DNA of 64,000 nucleotides from Candidatus Rhodobacter oscarellae (GCF_001078595.1 NZ_LFTY01000001.1:800031-864030), one strand, 5' to 3'; shown: positions 49,680 to 58,677, counted from the first letter of the stretch. Notes: generated by a model not told the origin, from the letters alone. Numbers and translations are program-made.

Positions 49680-50798
49680 TTATCCATCAAAGGCGAACCA
49701 AATGCCGGGGTCCACCGGCTCTTCGCCTTGGCGTAACTCTATATAGAGCGTTTCTGACTTCGCACCGCCACCTCCATTGGCGGCCTGGGTCAAAAAAAGC
49801 TCCGCACCCGGTACATTTCCGCCCATTAGGCCGACGGGGCTGCCCGCGGGAAGCACGTCGCCCGTGTCACCATAGACCTCCTCTAGGCCCGCTAGAACCA
49901 AAAGATAGCCATCTCCGGGCTCTAGCACCATCACATTTCCGTAGTCTAAAAGCGGCCCGCGGTAACGAATGGTTGCGGACCAGGGCGTGGTGACCAGGGC
50001 GCGCGGCTCTGTGGCGACGATCAGCCCGGGCCGCTCGATGCCGGCCGCGTCCGCCTCGCCGGCCCGGCGCAGCACCGTTCCCGCGACCGGCAGCGGCAGC
50101 GCGCCGCGCGCCTCGCCGATATGCAATGGCGCCTCGGCGCCTGCGATTCGCATCTCGGCAATCCCGGCGGCGAAGCCGCGCAGGGTGTCCACCGAGTTCA
50201 CCAGGTTTGACAGCGCCTGCGGGTCCTCCAGATGGCGCGTCGGCAGATCGACGCGGTTCGACATCGCCTGGCTCAGCGTCACGCGCGCCTGCTGAGCGCC
50301 CGCAAGCCCGTCCTGCAGCGTCTGGGCGGCGCTTTGCTGCAGGGCGCGCATCAGCGCCAGCTCCTCCAGCTCGGCGCGCAGCGTGGCGACCTCGGCCTGC
50401 AGGGCGGGGGTCACATCGCTGACGATCATGCCGGACCTGGCGGTGCCAAGCGGCCCGCTGGGATGCAGTAGCAAGAGCGGCCCCGGCGAGGTCTCGATGG
50501 AGGCAAGAACGCCCAGAAGCTGCGCCAGCCTCTCTCTTTCGGCCTCGAATTTGCGCCGCAGGGCGGTCTCACGGATCGCCGCGCGGCGCAGCCCCTCGCG
50601 CAGCGCCACCAGCCCGTGCTCATAGGCCTTCACCGTCTTGGTCAGCGCCTGCACGCGGTCGGTTGCGCGGTCGGCCAGCAGCAGGGCGTTCTGCGCGGCC
50701 TCTAACTGCCCGGCCGCGCGCTTGGCAATGAAATCCGGCGCCTCCTGCGCAAGCGCCGGGGCGGCAAGTAGCCAGGTTATGGCCAGCGCCCGGATCAT
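49680..50798 (-). CDS. envC: Murein hydrolase activator EnvC-like
   Basis: A 372-aa exported protein with a signal peptide (MIRALAITWLLAAPALAQ), a long coiled-coil (about residues 25-235), and a C-terminal LytM/M23-like domain whose usual catalytic residues (HxxxD and HxH) are absent (LLDYGNVMVLEPGDGY, TLYIELRQGEEPVDP keeps only the fold). Such degenerate M23 proteins activate amidases at the division septum. ATG 50798 overlaps the gpmI stop by 4 bp. Gene order gpmI-envC-ctpA is one I recall for Rhodobacterales. Confidence 0.9.
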   Translation of the reverse strand: MIRALAITWLLAAPALAQEAPDFIAKRAAGQLEAAQNALLLADRATDRVQALTKTVKAYEHGLVALREGLRRAAIRETALRRKFEAERERLAQLLGVLASIETSPGPLLLLHPSGPLGTARSGMIVSDVTPALQAEVATLRAELEELALMRALQQSAAQTLQDGLAGAQQARVTLSQAMSNRVDLPTRHLEDPQALSNLVNSVDTLRGFAAGIAEMRIAGAEAPLHIGEARGALPLPVAGTVLRRAGEADAAGIERPGLIVATEPRALVTTPWSATIRYRGPLLDYGNVMVLEPGDGYLLVLAGLEEVYGDTGDVLPAGSPVGLMGGNVPGAELFLTQAANGGGGAKSETLYIELRQGEEPVDPGIWFAFDG

Positions 50799-52366
50799 GC
50801 GATCAGCGAGATCCCGGTCATCTCGGGTGGCTGCTCTAGCCCCATCAGCTGCAGAAGGGTCGGGGCCAGATCGGCCAGGCGCCCATCCCGTAGGGCGGGA
50901 CTTGTCCCGCCTTCCCCAGCGCTGCCCTGTAGGGCGGGACTTGTCCCGCCTTCCCCCGTGCCCCCGATCAAAATCACCGGCACCAGGTTTGTCGTATGCG
51001 CGGTGTGCGGCCCGCCGGTCTCGGGGTCGACCATGACCTCGCAATTGCCGTGATCCGCGGTGACCAGCATCGCGCCGCCGACCTCTTCCAGGGCCTCCAG
51101 CGCCTTGCCCAGCCCCTCGTCGACGGCCTCGCAGGCCTTGATCGCGGCGCCCAGATCGCCGGTGTGCCCGACCATGTCGGGGTTGGCGAAGTTCACCACG
51201 ATCAGGTCGTAGCGCGCCCGGATCGCCTCGGCCAGCTTGTCGCCGACCTCGCCTGCGCTCATCTCGGGCTGCAAATCATAGGTGGCCACCTTGGGCGAGG
51301 GCGCCATGTGCCGGTCCTCGCCGGGCATGGGAGGCTCCACCCCGCCGTTGAGAAAGAAGGTCACATGCGGGTACTTCTCGGTCTCGGCCAGCCGGAACTG
51401 GCGCAGCCCCTGCTTAGAGACCCATTCGCCCAGCGTGTTGGAGATCTCCTGCTTGGGATAGGCGGTGATCATGTAGGTGTTGTGGCGGTCCGAGTAGTTG
51501 ACCATGCCGAGAGCGCCCGCCAGGGCGGGTCGAGGCCCTGTCTCAAAGCCGTCAAACTCTGGATCCGCGATGGCGGCCAGGATTTGCCGCGCCCGGTCAG
51601 AGCGGAAGTTGATGAAGAACACGCCGTCGCCGTCCTTGATCCCGTCAAAGCCTGGCAGCACGGTGGGGGTCACGAACTCGTCCGTTTCGCCGCGGGCTTT
51701 GGCGGCGTCCAGCGTCGCTTCCCAGCTCTCTGCGGCCTCGCCTTCGGCCCTTACCATGGCGCGATAGGCCTTCTCCACCCGCTCCCAGCGGTTATCGCGG
51801 TCCATCGCGAAATACCGGCCGGATACAGACGCAATTCCGACGTTGAAGCGGCGTGCTTTTTCAGCAAAATCAGAGAGATACCCGCGCGCCGAGACCGGCG
51901 CCACATCGCGCCCATCGGTGATCACATGCGCCACCGTTTGAACGCCCTGATCCGTCAGCGATTTCAGAGCCGCGACCATGTGATCGGAGTGGCTATGCAC
52001 CCCGCCATCCGAGACCAGGCCCATCACATGGGCCGTGCCCCCTGCCGCTTTCACGGTGGCGGCGAATTCGGCTATGGCCTTGTTTTCAAAGAAGGAGCCG
52101 TCCTCAATCGCCAAATCAATCTGGCCCAGGTCCATCGCCACCACGCGCCCCGCGCCGATATTGGTGTGCCCGACCTCGGAGTTGCCCATCTGACCAGACG
52201 GTAGCCCCGCCGCCGGGCCATGGGTTGCGATCAAGGCGCTGGGGCAAGTCTCTGATATGCGGTCGAAATTTGGTGTCACGGCCAAGGCCGGCGCGTTCGC
52301 CGAGACCTCCTCGCGGTGCCCCCAGCCATCGAGAATGCAAAGGACTACAGGTTTGGTGTCGGTCAT
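50795..52366 (-). CDS. gpmI: 2,3-bisphosphoglycerate-independent phosphoglycerate mutase
   Basis: Mn-dependent glycolytic/gluconeogenic enzyme interconverting 3- and 2-phosphoglycerate, 523 aa. The metal-binding opening VVLCILDGWGHR, the catalytic Ser in GQMGNSEVGHTNIGAGR, ITDGRDVAP, VNFANPDMVGHTGD and TADHGNCEVMVD are all present. Between LVPVILIGG and RDGRLADLAPTLL the family normally has a short loop; here two 39-bp repeats add the stretch TGEGGTSPALQGSAGEGGTSPAL. ATG 52366 has AAGGGG 7 nt upstream. First gene of the run gpmI-envC-ctpA-APH-rppH. Confidence 0.96.
   Translation of the reverse strand: MTDTKPVVLCILDGWGHREEVSANAPALAVTPNFDRISETCPSALIATHGPAAGLPSGQMGNSEVGHTNIGAGRVVAMDLGQIDLAIEDGSFFENKAIAEFAATVKAAGGTAHVMGLVSDGGVHSHSDHMVAALKSLTDQGVQTVAHVITDGRDVAPVSARGYLSDFAEKARRFNVGIASVSGRYFAMDRDNRWERVEKAYRAMVRAEGEAAESWEATLDAAKARGETDEFVTPTVLPGFDGIKDGDGVFFINFRSDRARQILAAIADPEFDGFETGPRPALAGALGMVNYSDRHNTYMITAYPKQEISNTLGEWVSKQGLRQFRLAETEKYPHVTFFLNGGVEPPMPGEDRHMAPSPKVATYDLQPEMSAGEVGDKLAEAIRARYDLIVVNFANPDMVGHTGDLGAAIKACEAVDEGLGKALEALEEVGGAMLVTADHGNCEVMVDPETGGPHTAHTTNLVPVILIGGTGEGGTSPALQGSAGEGGTSPALRDGRLADLAPTLLQLMGLEQPPEMTGISLIA
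50890..50956 (-). repeat. In-frame palindromic repeat pair inside gpmI
   Basis: A 28-bp block beginning GTAGGGCGGGAC occurs at 50890-50917 and again at 50929-50956, period 39 bp. Each contains the perfect palindrome GGCGGGAC-TT-GTCCCGCC. The insertion keeps the reading frame and adds two GGTSPAL-type peptides near the C-terminus. Confidence 0.85.
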
Positions 52367-52529
52367 GCTCGCGCCCCTTTTTTTCTTTCCCTTGGTCATA
52401 TCCTAGGTTGTTGCGGCGCGGAACCGCGAAATTGCCGGGGTTAATGAGACCTTATCCAGGCGCGCGGGCTTAGGCGCAGAAGCGGCGCCGAATCGGTGGT
52501 TAAGCCCAATAATCATGGGGAAATCCGGT

Positions 52530-52585
52530 GTCGGACTTTTGTCGGCAAAACGTCGGACTTCTGTCGGGCAGGATGTCGGATTTTG
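52530..52585 (+). repeat. Phased 11-bp tandem repeat, locus 2
   Basis: GTCGGACTTTT (52530), GTCGGCAAAAC (52541), GTCGGACTTCT (52552), GTCGGGCAGGAT (52563, 12 bp) and GTCGGATTTTG (52575). The middle units nearly equal those at 4032-4053. It lies between rlmH and gpmI, both on the minus strand. Confidence 0.8.
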
Positions 52586-52621
52586 CCATGGTTAATAGGG
52601 CGCGCGGTCGGTGCGCGCGGC

Positions 52622-53092
52622 CTATTCCCGATGATACGGCGTGCCCGCCAGGATCTGCGTGGCGCGGTAGATCTGCTCGGCCAGCATTACCCGCGCCAGC
52701 ATATGCGGCCAGACCATATGCCCCAGGCTCAGCACCAGATCGGCGCGGGCGCGCAGGGATGGGTCCAGCCCGTCGGCGCCGCCGATGAGGATCGCGGCGT
52801 CTTGCGCGCCGCCGTCCCTCCAATCCGCCAATCGAGCCGCAAAATCCGGGCTTTTGAGAAGCTTGCCGCGCTCGTCGAGCGCGATGACCCGGGCGCCGGC
52901 GGGCAAGGCGCGCGCGAGCAGAGCGGCTTCGCCGGACTTGCCGCCGCCCTTCTTATCCTCGACCTCTGCGAAAGATACGGGCCCCAGCCCCATGCCACGC
53001 CCGGCGCGTTCTGCCCGCGCCGCGTAGTCGTCAATCAAATCTCTTTCGGGACCGGCGCGCAGCCGGCCCACAGCACACACAGTCAGGCGCAT
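52622..53092 (-). CDS. rlmH: 23S rRNA (pseudouridine1915-N3)-methyltransferase
   Basis: SPOUT-class RlmH methylates pseudouridine 1915 in helix 69 of 23S rRNA. 156 aa. The knot motifs are ILIGGADGLDPSLR and LVLSLGHMVWPHMLARVMLAEQIYRA, ending in the invariant YHRE. MRLTVCAVGRLRAGPERDLIDDY is the usual opening. It follows rsfS by 12 bp on the same strand, the standard pair. Confidence 0.95.
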   Translation of the reverse strand: MRLTVCAVGRLRAGPERDLIDDYAARAERAGRGMGLGPVSFAEVEDKKGGGKSGEAALLARALPAGARVIALDERGKLLKSPDFAARLADWRDGGAQDAAILIGGADGLDPSLRARADLVLSLGHMVWPHMLARVMLAEQIYRATQILAGTPYHRE

Positions 53093-53104
53093 AGCGTCAG
53101 CCGG

Positions 53105-53488
53105 TCAGGCTTTGGCCGCCACGGCCTCGGACGGGCTCATCCACATCTTCTCGAGCTGGTAGAACTCGCGCACCTCGGGCCGGAAGACATGGACGATCAC
53201 ATCGCCCGCGTCGATCAGCACCCAGTCGCCGGCGGCCTTGCCTTCGACTTTGGCGCGCACGCCCAGCTCTTGCTTGAGCTTGTCGGTCAGCTTCTCTGCC
53301 ATCGACGCGACCTGCCGCGACGAGCGCCCAGAGGCGATCACCATGAAGTCCGCGATCTCTGACTTACCAGCCAGGTTGATCGAGACCACGTCTTCGGCCT
53401 TGTCGTCTTCGAGAGAAGTCAGGATGTGGGCCAGCGCATCGCGGCTGGAGCCCTCTTTGGGATGCAGTGCAATCTTCGCATCCGTCAC
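53105..53488 (-). CDS. rsfS: Ribosomal silencing factor RsfS
   Basis: RsfS binds ribosomal protein uL14 and blocks subunit joining in starvation. 127 aa with the DUF143 blocks ILTSLEDDKAEDVVSINLAGKSEIADFMVIASGRSSRQVASMAEKL and GDWVLIDAGDVIVHVFRPEVREFYQLEKMW. ATG 53488 directly opens the domain after a short Lys-rich start. Upstream of rlmH in one transcript. Confidence 0.95.
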   Translation of the reverse strand: MTDAKIALHPKEGSSRDALAHILTSLEDDKAEDVVSINLAGKSEIADFMVIASGRSSRQVASMAEKLTDKLKQELGVRAKVEGKAAGDWVLIDAGDVIVHVFRPEVREFYQLEKMWMSPSEAVAAKA

Positions 53489-53714
53489 GGCCGCACCTTG
53501 GGCCGTTTCAGCACTATGAGACAGGACAGGGTCCTCCTAGGTTGCGCGCCGCAAACGCCCCGGCGCAAGGCATGGGTGTAATGTAGGGTGGAAAGTATGA
53601 AAGCTCAATGACGGCGGCTCAACACGGCGCGATTGTGGTCGGCAGGCCACTGTTATCCACAGGTAGACCGGAATTAGAGTTGAAACCGCCCCCCCGCGTG
53701 CCAAGCTAAGGGCC

Positions 53715-54557
53715 ATGGCCTCGCAAGACCTTTTATCGCCTCGCATATACTGGGACGTGTTCCGGCGCCTGAGCGCCAGGAACCTCGATCTTGTCGCCGC
53801 CGGGGTGGCCTTTTACGCCATGCTTGCGGTCTTCCCCGCCATCGCAGCGGTGGTCGCGCTTTGGGGCTTCGTGTCCGATCCGGCGCTGGTCGGCGGGCAG
53901 ATCGAGGCGCTGCGCCCCTTCATGCCAGAGGAGGCCTTTACGCTGGTGCAGGGCCAGGCGCTGCTGTTCATCGACGCCGGAGCCACAACGCTGGGCTGGG
54001 CGACGGTGATCTCATTGGCCACGGCCCTATGGGCGACCCGGGCGGGCGTGGGCGCGCTGGTGCGCGGGCTGAACGTGATCCATGGCGCCCGCCCAAGGCC
54101 GGGCTTTTGGCACTCCTTGGCCGCCATCGCGCTGACGCTGGGCTTGATCGCCTTCACCTTGACCGCCCTGGTGGCGCTGATCGGGGTGCCCTTGGTGCTG
54201 GCGCTCTTGCCGCTGGGACCGGCCACGGCGGCGGCCCTGGTGGTGTCGCGCTGGGCGCTGCTTGTCGCGGTCGGGCTGGGCGGGCTGTGGTTGGTCTACC
54301 GCTTTGGGCCGAACCACCGCGCCGCGCGGCCCCGGTGGGTCAGCCCGGGCGCGGCGGTGGCGCTGGCGCTGTGGGCCGCGGCGGGCTGGGGCTTTACCAC
54401 CTACATCGCGAATTTCGGCAGCTACAACCAGATCTACGGCTCCATCGGGGCCGTGGTCGTCCTGCTGATGTGGTTTTTCATCTCGGCCTATGCGGTGCTG
54501 CTGGGCGCTGCCCTGAACGCCGAGATCGGCCGCCGCGGCGGTGGCGGTGGCGGTTAA
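53715..54557 (+). CDS. YihY/BrkB-family membrane protein
   Basis: A 280-aa inner-membrane protein with about six TM helices (LVAAGVAFYAMLAVFPAIAA, LGWATVISLATALWATRAG, LAAIALTLGLIAFTLTALVAL, and three more). The YihY signature FYAMLAVFPAIAA and NFGSYNQIYGSIGAVVVLLMWFFISAYAVLLGAALNAE are unmistakable. Often miscalled RNase BN; true role is unknown, possibly in membrane or cell-envelope maintenance. Its 3' end, with a Gly-rich tail, overlaps the convergent Hint gene by 4 bp. Confidence 0.92.
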   Translation: MASQDLLSPRIYWDVFRRLSARNLDLVAAGVAFYAMLAVFPAIAAVVALWGFVSDPALVGGQIEALRPFMPEEAFTLVQGQALLFIDAGATTLGWATVISLATALWATRAGVGALVRGLNVIHGARPRPGFWHSLAAIALTLGLIAFTLTALVALIGVPLVLALLPLGPATAAALVVSRWALLVAVGLGGLWLVYRFGPNHRAARPRWVSPGAAVALALWAAAGWGFTTYIANFGSYNQIYGSIGAVVVLLMWFFISAYAVLLGAALNAEIGRRGGGGGG

Positions 54558-55357
54558 GCCGCCACCAGGTTCTCGTATTCCTCGACCGTGACGCGCGGCG
54601 CAACCATGCGGCCGAAATCGGCGGGCACGGACACATGCGGGAAGAAGGACATAAACTGCTGCAGGCTTTCACCGCCCAATTGGCGGGTCAGCTCGGGACC
54701 GGGGTGGAAGCTTTCGATCTCGAGGCCGTTGGCGCGCAGGATGTGATGCTCGCGGAAGGCCAGGTGGTATACACTGACCGGCGAGACCGGGGCCACGCGG
54801 ATCACCGAATAGCCGTCCTCGAACGCCGTCACCGGGGCCAGCGCGGCCTCGTCATTCACGATCTGGCGGTACTTGTCCGAGCGGTGCAGCAGGCGCGCAT
54901 GCGGCGCCAGCATCAGGTCCGGCATGGGGCGCGCGGGGCCAAAGCTGTCCACCGGCACGCGGAAGAGCCGCGCGGGCATATGCGCAAGCGGCATCTGCGG
55001 GGCCAGGGTGGTCGTGCCGACCCATACCAGCGGCTGAAAGCCCGCGTCGCGGGTCTCGATCTTCACGCCGGGCACCAGGTCCTCGACCGCGATGGGGCCC
55101 TCCTCGGTGGCCATGATGGTGCCGCGGGCCAGGGCCGCGAAGGCGGATTCGAACACGGGATGGGAGGGTGCGCGCTGGATCACCTCGGACAGGTCGCCAT
55201 TCGGCTGCAGCACCAGCGCCTCATAGCGGCGCATCGGCGCCGGGGCCGCAGCGCCGGCCTGCGCGGGCCCGCCGCGGCGCACCGTCCATTGCCCGGTCTG
55301 CGCCTGCGGCGCGGTTCGGGCGACTGCTGTTCCACCCGGACGCTGGGCATAGGTCAT
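54554..55357 (-). CDS. Hint-domain protein, third copy
   Basis: A 267-aa protein. An N-terminal Pro/Ala-rich tail (about 80 aa) precedes the Hint domain, which begins AALARGTIMATEEGPIAVEDLVPGVKIETRDAG and has the family pairs WVGTTTL, LMLAPHARLLH and REHHILRANG. The usual first Cys is Ala, so it should not self-splice. The tail ends VTVEEYENLVAA, like the EYEAKVLF ends of the Hint genes at 31.6-34.3 kb. ATG 55357 is preferred: AAGAGG stands 9 nt before it, but only 0 nt before the ATG at 55366. Confidence 0.85.
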   Translation of the reverse strand: MTYAQRPGGTAVARTAPQAQTGQWTVRRGGPAQAGAAAPAPMRRYEALVLQPNGDLSEVIQRAPSHPVFESAFAALARGTIMATEEGPIAVEDLVPGVKIETRDAGFQPLVWVGTTTLAPQMPLAHMPARLFRVPVDSFGPARPMPDLMLAPHARLLHRSDKYRQIVNDEAALAPVTAFEDGYSVIRVAPVSPVSVYHLAFREHHILRANGLEIESFHPGPELTRQLGGESLQQFMSFFPHVSVPADFGRMVAPRVTVEEYENLVAA

Positions 55358-55498
55358 GTGATCCATCCTCTTGTTGGGTCACATCTGCAACGGCCCCCGT
55401 CGATAGAGCAGACATGGTGTATCGTCTTGTTTTGTCGCGGCGCCCCGCAACGTGGCAGCGAGACTTTCGGCACCCCAGGGCCGACCTTTCTTAGCCCG

Positions 55499-55651
55499 CT
55501 AGGCGCGGGCACTTTGATGAGCGCTGGCCTGCGCGGCCTTGCGCTTGGCGATGAACGCCTCGCGCCGCGCGCCGCGCGCCCAGGGCAGCTCGACCTTGGC
55601 GGTTGCGGCCTCTTTCTTCATCGCACTCATCCAACGGAACTCTTTCTGCAT
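55499..55651 (-). CDS. Small basic protein, conserved-looking, 50 aa
   Basis: A 50-aa Lys/Arg/Ala-rich protein (MQKEFRWMSAMKKEAATAKV ... RREAFIAKRKAAQASA). ATG 55651 has AGGAG 9 nt upstream. Helical, with no hydrophobic segment. I recall this short sequence as recurring in Rhodobacteraceae, which together with the good ribosome site supports it as a gene; the role is unknown. Confidence 0.65.
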   Translation of the reverse strand: MQKEFRWMSAMKKEAATAKVELPWARGARREAFIAKRKAAQASAHQSARA

Positions 55652-55860
55652 ACTCAGGTTCTCCTGGCGCCAGCAGCGCCCCAACTGCTCGGGACTGTCC
55701 TGGCGGCTTTGGTTGTTTAGGTCTTCTGATCAGGGGAAATGTGCCGCCGCTTTGGGGCGAGACCATGGCAGGACTGGCACCATTTGCGGATGCGGCGCGG
55801 CGAAATTCGGCGAAATCTCGGCGGGGCGGTCGGGCCTATCCGCCCAACCGCGCGCGCGCC

Positions 55861-56889
55861 TCACTCAAAGAGGTCGTCCTGGCCCGGCGGCTGCGGCGGG
55901 GCGAGCCCAAGGTGCGCCCAGGCTTTCTGCCCCAGCATGCGCCCGCGCGGGGTGCGCTGGATCAGGCCCTGCTGCAGGAGGTAGGGCTCGATGACCTCCT
56001 CTAGCCCGTCGCGGCTCTCGCTGAGCGCCGCGCTCATGGTCTCGATCCCCACCGGGCCGCCGGCGTAGTTCTCGGCGATCATCTGCAGGTACCGCCGGTC
56101 CGCGCCGTCCAGCCCCAGGGCGTCCACGCCCAGCCTTGTCAGCGCGCTGTCGGCCAGCGCCTGGGTCAGCCGCCCGTCGCCCTCGACCAGCGCGAAATCC
56201 ACAACCCGCCGCAGGAGCCGACCGGCGATGCGCGGCGTGCCGCGCGCGCGCCTGGCGATCTCGCGGATGCCGCCCTGCTCGGCGGGCACGCCCAGAAGCC
56301 GCGCGCCGCGCTCGACGACCTGGTGCAGCTCGTCCACGGAGTAGAACTGCAGCCGCACGGGGATGCCGAAGCGGTCGCGCAGCGGCGTGGTCAGCAGGCC
56401 CAGCCGCGTGGTGGCGCCTACGAGCGTGAAGGGCTGCAGCTCGATGCGCACGGTGCGGGCGGCGGGGCCCTCGCCGATCACCAGGTCGAGCTCGAAATCC
56501 TCCATCGCGGGATAGAGCACCTCCTCGACGACCGGGTTCAGCCGGTGGATCTCGTCGATGAACAGCACGTCGCGCGCCTCAAGGTTGGTGAGAATCGCGG
56601 CCAGGTCGCCGGCCTTGGCCAGCACCGGGCCCGAGGTCATGCGGAAGTTCACGCCCAGCTCGCGGGCGATGATCTGGCTGAGCGTCGTCTTGCCCAGCCC
56701 CGGGGGGCCGTGGAACAGCGCGTGGTCCATGGCCTCGCCGCGGCGCCGGGCGCTCTCGATGAAGACGGCGAGATTGGCGCGGGCCTCGGCCTGGCCGATG
56801 AAGCCCTCCAGCAGCTTCGGCCGCAGCGCGCGGTCCAGGTCCTCAGGGCGCCGATCGCCGCGCAGGGTGGGGTCGGGCTCCGTCATCAA
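55861..56889 (-). CDS. ruvB: Holliday junction helicase subunit RuvB
   Basis: ATP-driven motor that branch-migrates Holliday junctions with RuvA. 342 aa. Walker [16 protein letters not shown], Walker [11 protein letters not shown], sensor [21 protein letters not shown], arginine finger in [13 protein letters not shown], and the winged-helix C-terminal part ([14 protein letters not shown]). Last gene of ruvC-ruvA-ruvB; ruvA ends 41 bp before it. Confidence 0.97.
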   Translation of the reverse strand: MMTEPDPTLRGDRRPEDLDRALRPKLLEGFIGQAEARANLAVFIESARRRGEAMDHALFHGPPGLGKTTLSQIIARELGVNFRMTSGPVLAKAGDLAAILTNLEARDVLFIDEIHRLNPVVEEVLYPAMEDFELDLVIGEGPAARTVRIELQPFTLVGATTRLGLLTTPLRDRFGIPVRLQFYSVDELHQVVERGARLLGVPAEQGGIREIARRARGTPRIAGRLLRRVVDFALVEGDGRLTQALADSALTRLGVDALGLDGADRRYLQMIAENYAGGPVGIETMSAALSESRDGLEEVIEPYLLQQGLIQRTPRGRMLGQKAWAHLGLAPPQPPGQDDLFE

Positions 56890-56929
56890 ACGGCTCCTTG
56901 CGGCCTTGGGCGGATGCTAGGGCCCCGCA

Positions 56930-57595
56930 TCACTTCGGCGCCAGCAGCTTGAGCGCCGCCCGGATCATCCCGGCAGTGTCGGCTTCCGACTGCGCTGCCT
57001 CAGCGACCGCCTGCGCGGCCTCAGACGGCCCGTAGCCGAGGTTCGACAGGGCCGACAGAGCCTCCGCTTGCGATTGAGCGCCGCCGACGCTGGGGCTGGA
57101 TGCCGCCGGTTGTGGCGCCGGGTGGGCTGAGGGTGCCGCGTCCACAAGGTCGGGCCCGGCGCCTCCGCCGGACAGGTCGCCCATCGCCATCACCGTATGC
57201 GCCTTGTCCTTCAACTCGTTGACCACGCGCTGCGCGATCTTGGGGCCCACACCGGGCGCGGCCTTGATCGCGGCCCAATCGCCGATGGTAAGCGCGCGGC
57301 TGACGCCCTCCGGCCCCAAAGTGCCCAGGATCGCCATCGAGGCCTTCGCCCCGATCCCCTGCACACTCATCAGCAGGCGGTGCCATTCCTTCTCCTGCAG
57401 GGACAGGAACCCAAAGAGCTGCAGCAGATCCTCGCGCACCAGCAGGTCGGTATAGAGGGCCACCGCCTCTCCGGCGCCGGGCAGCGCCGCCAGCGTGCGC
57501 TCGGAGACCGAAACGACATAGCCCACGCCGCCCACGTCGATCAGCACATGGTCCGGCCCGCGATAGTCCAGGCGCCCGGCGATGCGCCCGATCAT
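56930..57595 (-). CDS. ruvA: Holliday junction helicase subunit RuvA
   Basis: DNA-binding subunit of the RuvAB branch-migration complex, 221 aa. [28 protein letters not shown] is the OB-fold; helix-hairpin-helix motifs lie in [14 protein letters not shown] and [13 protein letters not shown]; domain III is the C-terminal [16 protein letters not shown] Pro/Ala linker (about residues 140-175) connects them. ATG 57595 overlaps the ruvC stop by 4 bp. Confidence 0.96.
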   Translation of the reverse strand: MIGRIAGRLDYRGPDHVLIDVGGVGYVVSVSERTLAALPGAGEAVALYTDLLVREDLLQLFGFLSLQEKEWHRLLMSVQGIGAKASMAILGTLGPEGVSRALTIGDWAAIKAAPGVGPKIAQRVVNELKDKAHTVMAMGDLSGGGAGPDLVDAAPSAHPAPQPAASSPSVGGAQSQAEALSALSNLGYGPSEAAQAVAEAAQSEADTAGMIRAALKLLAPK

Positions 57596-58095
57596 CCGGC
57601 CTTCCGCAGCGCGGCCTCCAGCTTGCCAGAGGCGCGGGCGTGATGCGCGTGGCACAAGGCGATGGCCAGCGCGTCCGCGGCATCCGGCCCGGCGATCTGC
57701 ACCCCCGGCAGCTGCAGCCGCACCATGTGGTCGATCTGCCGCTTGTCGGCGTGACCGACGCCGACCACGGTCTTCTTCACCGTGTTGGGGGCGTATTCGC
57801 CGACGCTCAGCCCGGCCCGCGCCGGCACCAGCATCGCGATCCCGCGCGCCTGGCCCAGTTTCAGCGTGCCGGCGCCGTCCTTGTTCACGAAGGTCTGCTC
57901 GACCGCCGCGGTGTCCGGCACCAGGCGCGCAACCACCGCCGAGAGCTGCTCGAATATCGACAGAAGCCGCGCGGCCAGGTCCTGGCCCTCCGAGCGGCAC
58001 AGCCCGTTTTCGACATGGGTGAGTCGCGACCCCGCCACGTCCACCACGCCCCAGCCGAGGGTTCTCAGCCCAGGATCGATGCCAATGACCCGCAT
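57592..58095 (-). CDS. ruvC: Crossover junction endodeoxyribonuclease RuvC
   Basis: Resolves Holliday junctions by paired nicking. 167 aa. Metal-binding Asp in [15 protein letters not shown], Glu in VEQTFVN, and the last Asp pair in [12 protein letters not shown] match the RuvC/RNase H-like nuclease. [17 protein letters not shown] is diagnostic. First gene of the ruvCAB run; no clear LexA box was found upstream. Confidence 0.97.
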   Translation of the reverse strand: MRVIGIDPGLRTLGWGVVDVAGSRLTHVENGLCRSEGQDLAARLLSIFEQLSAVVARLVPDTAAVEQTFVNKDGAGTLKLGQARGIAMLVPARAGLSVGEYAPNTVKKTVVGVGHADKRQIDHMVRLQLPGVQIAGPDAADALAIALCHAHHARASGKLEAALRKAG

Positions 58096-58412
58096 AATTC
58101 CGCCCTGCTCGTTATCATTGTTTCAGCGCATAGCACGAAACGCGAACATCCGCCAAGTCCAACGGTTAACCACCTTGCAGTTGGACGCGGCGGATTGCGG
58201 CCAAAAACGGCCCCGAATGTCGAGAAAGCGACCGAAAGAGAGTCGCATTTGAGCCTTTGTTTACTGGGCTTTCAGCTCTGTTACTGTCATGCGCAATCTG
58301 CATATGTGGTATGCAGTTTTTCCTTCTAGTGCCGGGAATATAGGCGCTCTACATGCGAATTACGACGCAGGAACGCGCCGGCCTACCAACCTCCTAGATA
58401 AGGACAATCGCT
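58096..58412. other. Divergent region between ruvC and the DUF1127 gene
   Basis: About 317 bp, no coding frame supported. It holds the ruvC promoter side and the leader of the DUF1127 gene, in which a 7-bp hairpin followed by T5 lies at 58298-58320. A short AAGGA site precedes ATG 58413. Confidence 0.5.
58298..58320 (+). promoter_or_regulatory. Symmetrical hairpin followed by T5 in the DUF1127 leader
   Basis: CTGCATA (58298-58304), loop TGTGG, TATGCAG (58310-58316) is a perfect inverted repeat, and TTTTT follows. It may be an operator or an attenuator-like terminator upstream of the DUF1127 gene. Confidence 0.45.
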
Positions 58413-58619
58413 ATGGCACTTTTTGATACCTCGCGCCCCGTGGTTGCCAACACTGGCATCGGCGCAGCCTTCGCAAACATCTTCTCGGGCCTCATGGCTG
58501 CTGTGGCGTCATGGAATGACGCCCGCGTGACCCGCAACACGCTGTCGCAGCTGTCGGACCGCCAGCTGGATGACCTCGGCCTGAGCCGTGGCAACATCGA
58601 CGAGCTGTTCCGCGGCTAA
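58413..58619 (+). CDS. DUF1127 family protein
   Basis: A 68-aa protein with the DUF1127 C-terminal motif: WNDARVTRNTLSQLSDRQLDDLGLSRGNI. Small DUF1127 proteins of alphaproteobacteria are often highly expressed; some are linked to phosphate, RNA turnover and stress responses. The N-terminal half is Ala/Gly-rich and hydrophobic. A strong terminator follows. Single gene; no partner inferred. The start has AAGGA upstream. Confidence 0.92.
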   Translation: MALFDTSRPVVANTGIGAAFANIFSGLMAAVASWNDARVTRNTLSQLSDRQLDDLGLSRGNIDELFRG

Positions 58620-58643
58620 ACATAGCCGACGCACCACAGACCG

Positions 58644-58677
58644 GGCCGCGCGGGGTGATCCCAGCGCGGCCTTTTTT
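58644..58677 (+). terminator. Strong rho-independent terminator after DUF1127
   Basis: Perfect 8-bp GC stem GGCCGCGC (58644-58651) / GCGCGGCC (58664-58671), 12-nt loop, then six T (58672-58677). Confidence 0.85.

Noticed and set aside
50996-52204. A 402-codon + strand frame opposite gpmI
   Set aside because: Shadow of a conserved enzyme; no independent support.
53861-55720. A 619-codon frame on the + strand across YihY and the third Hint gene
   Set aside because: Low-complexity Gly/Arg/His-rich translation spanning two real genes; no ribosome site or motif.
58096-58200. LexA box upstream of ruvC
   Set aside because: The nearest candidate (GTTATCATTGTTTC) does not keep the GTTC-N7-GTTC spacing.
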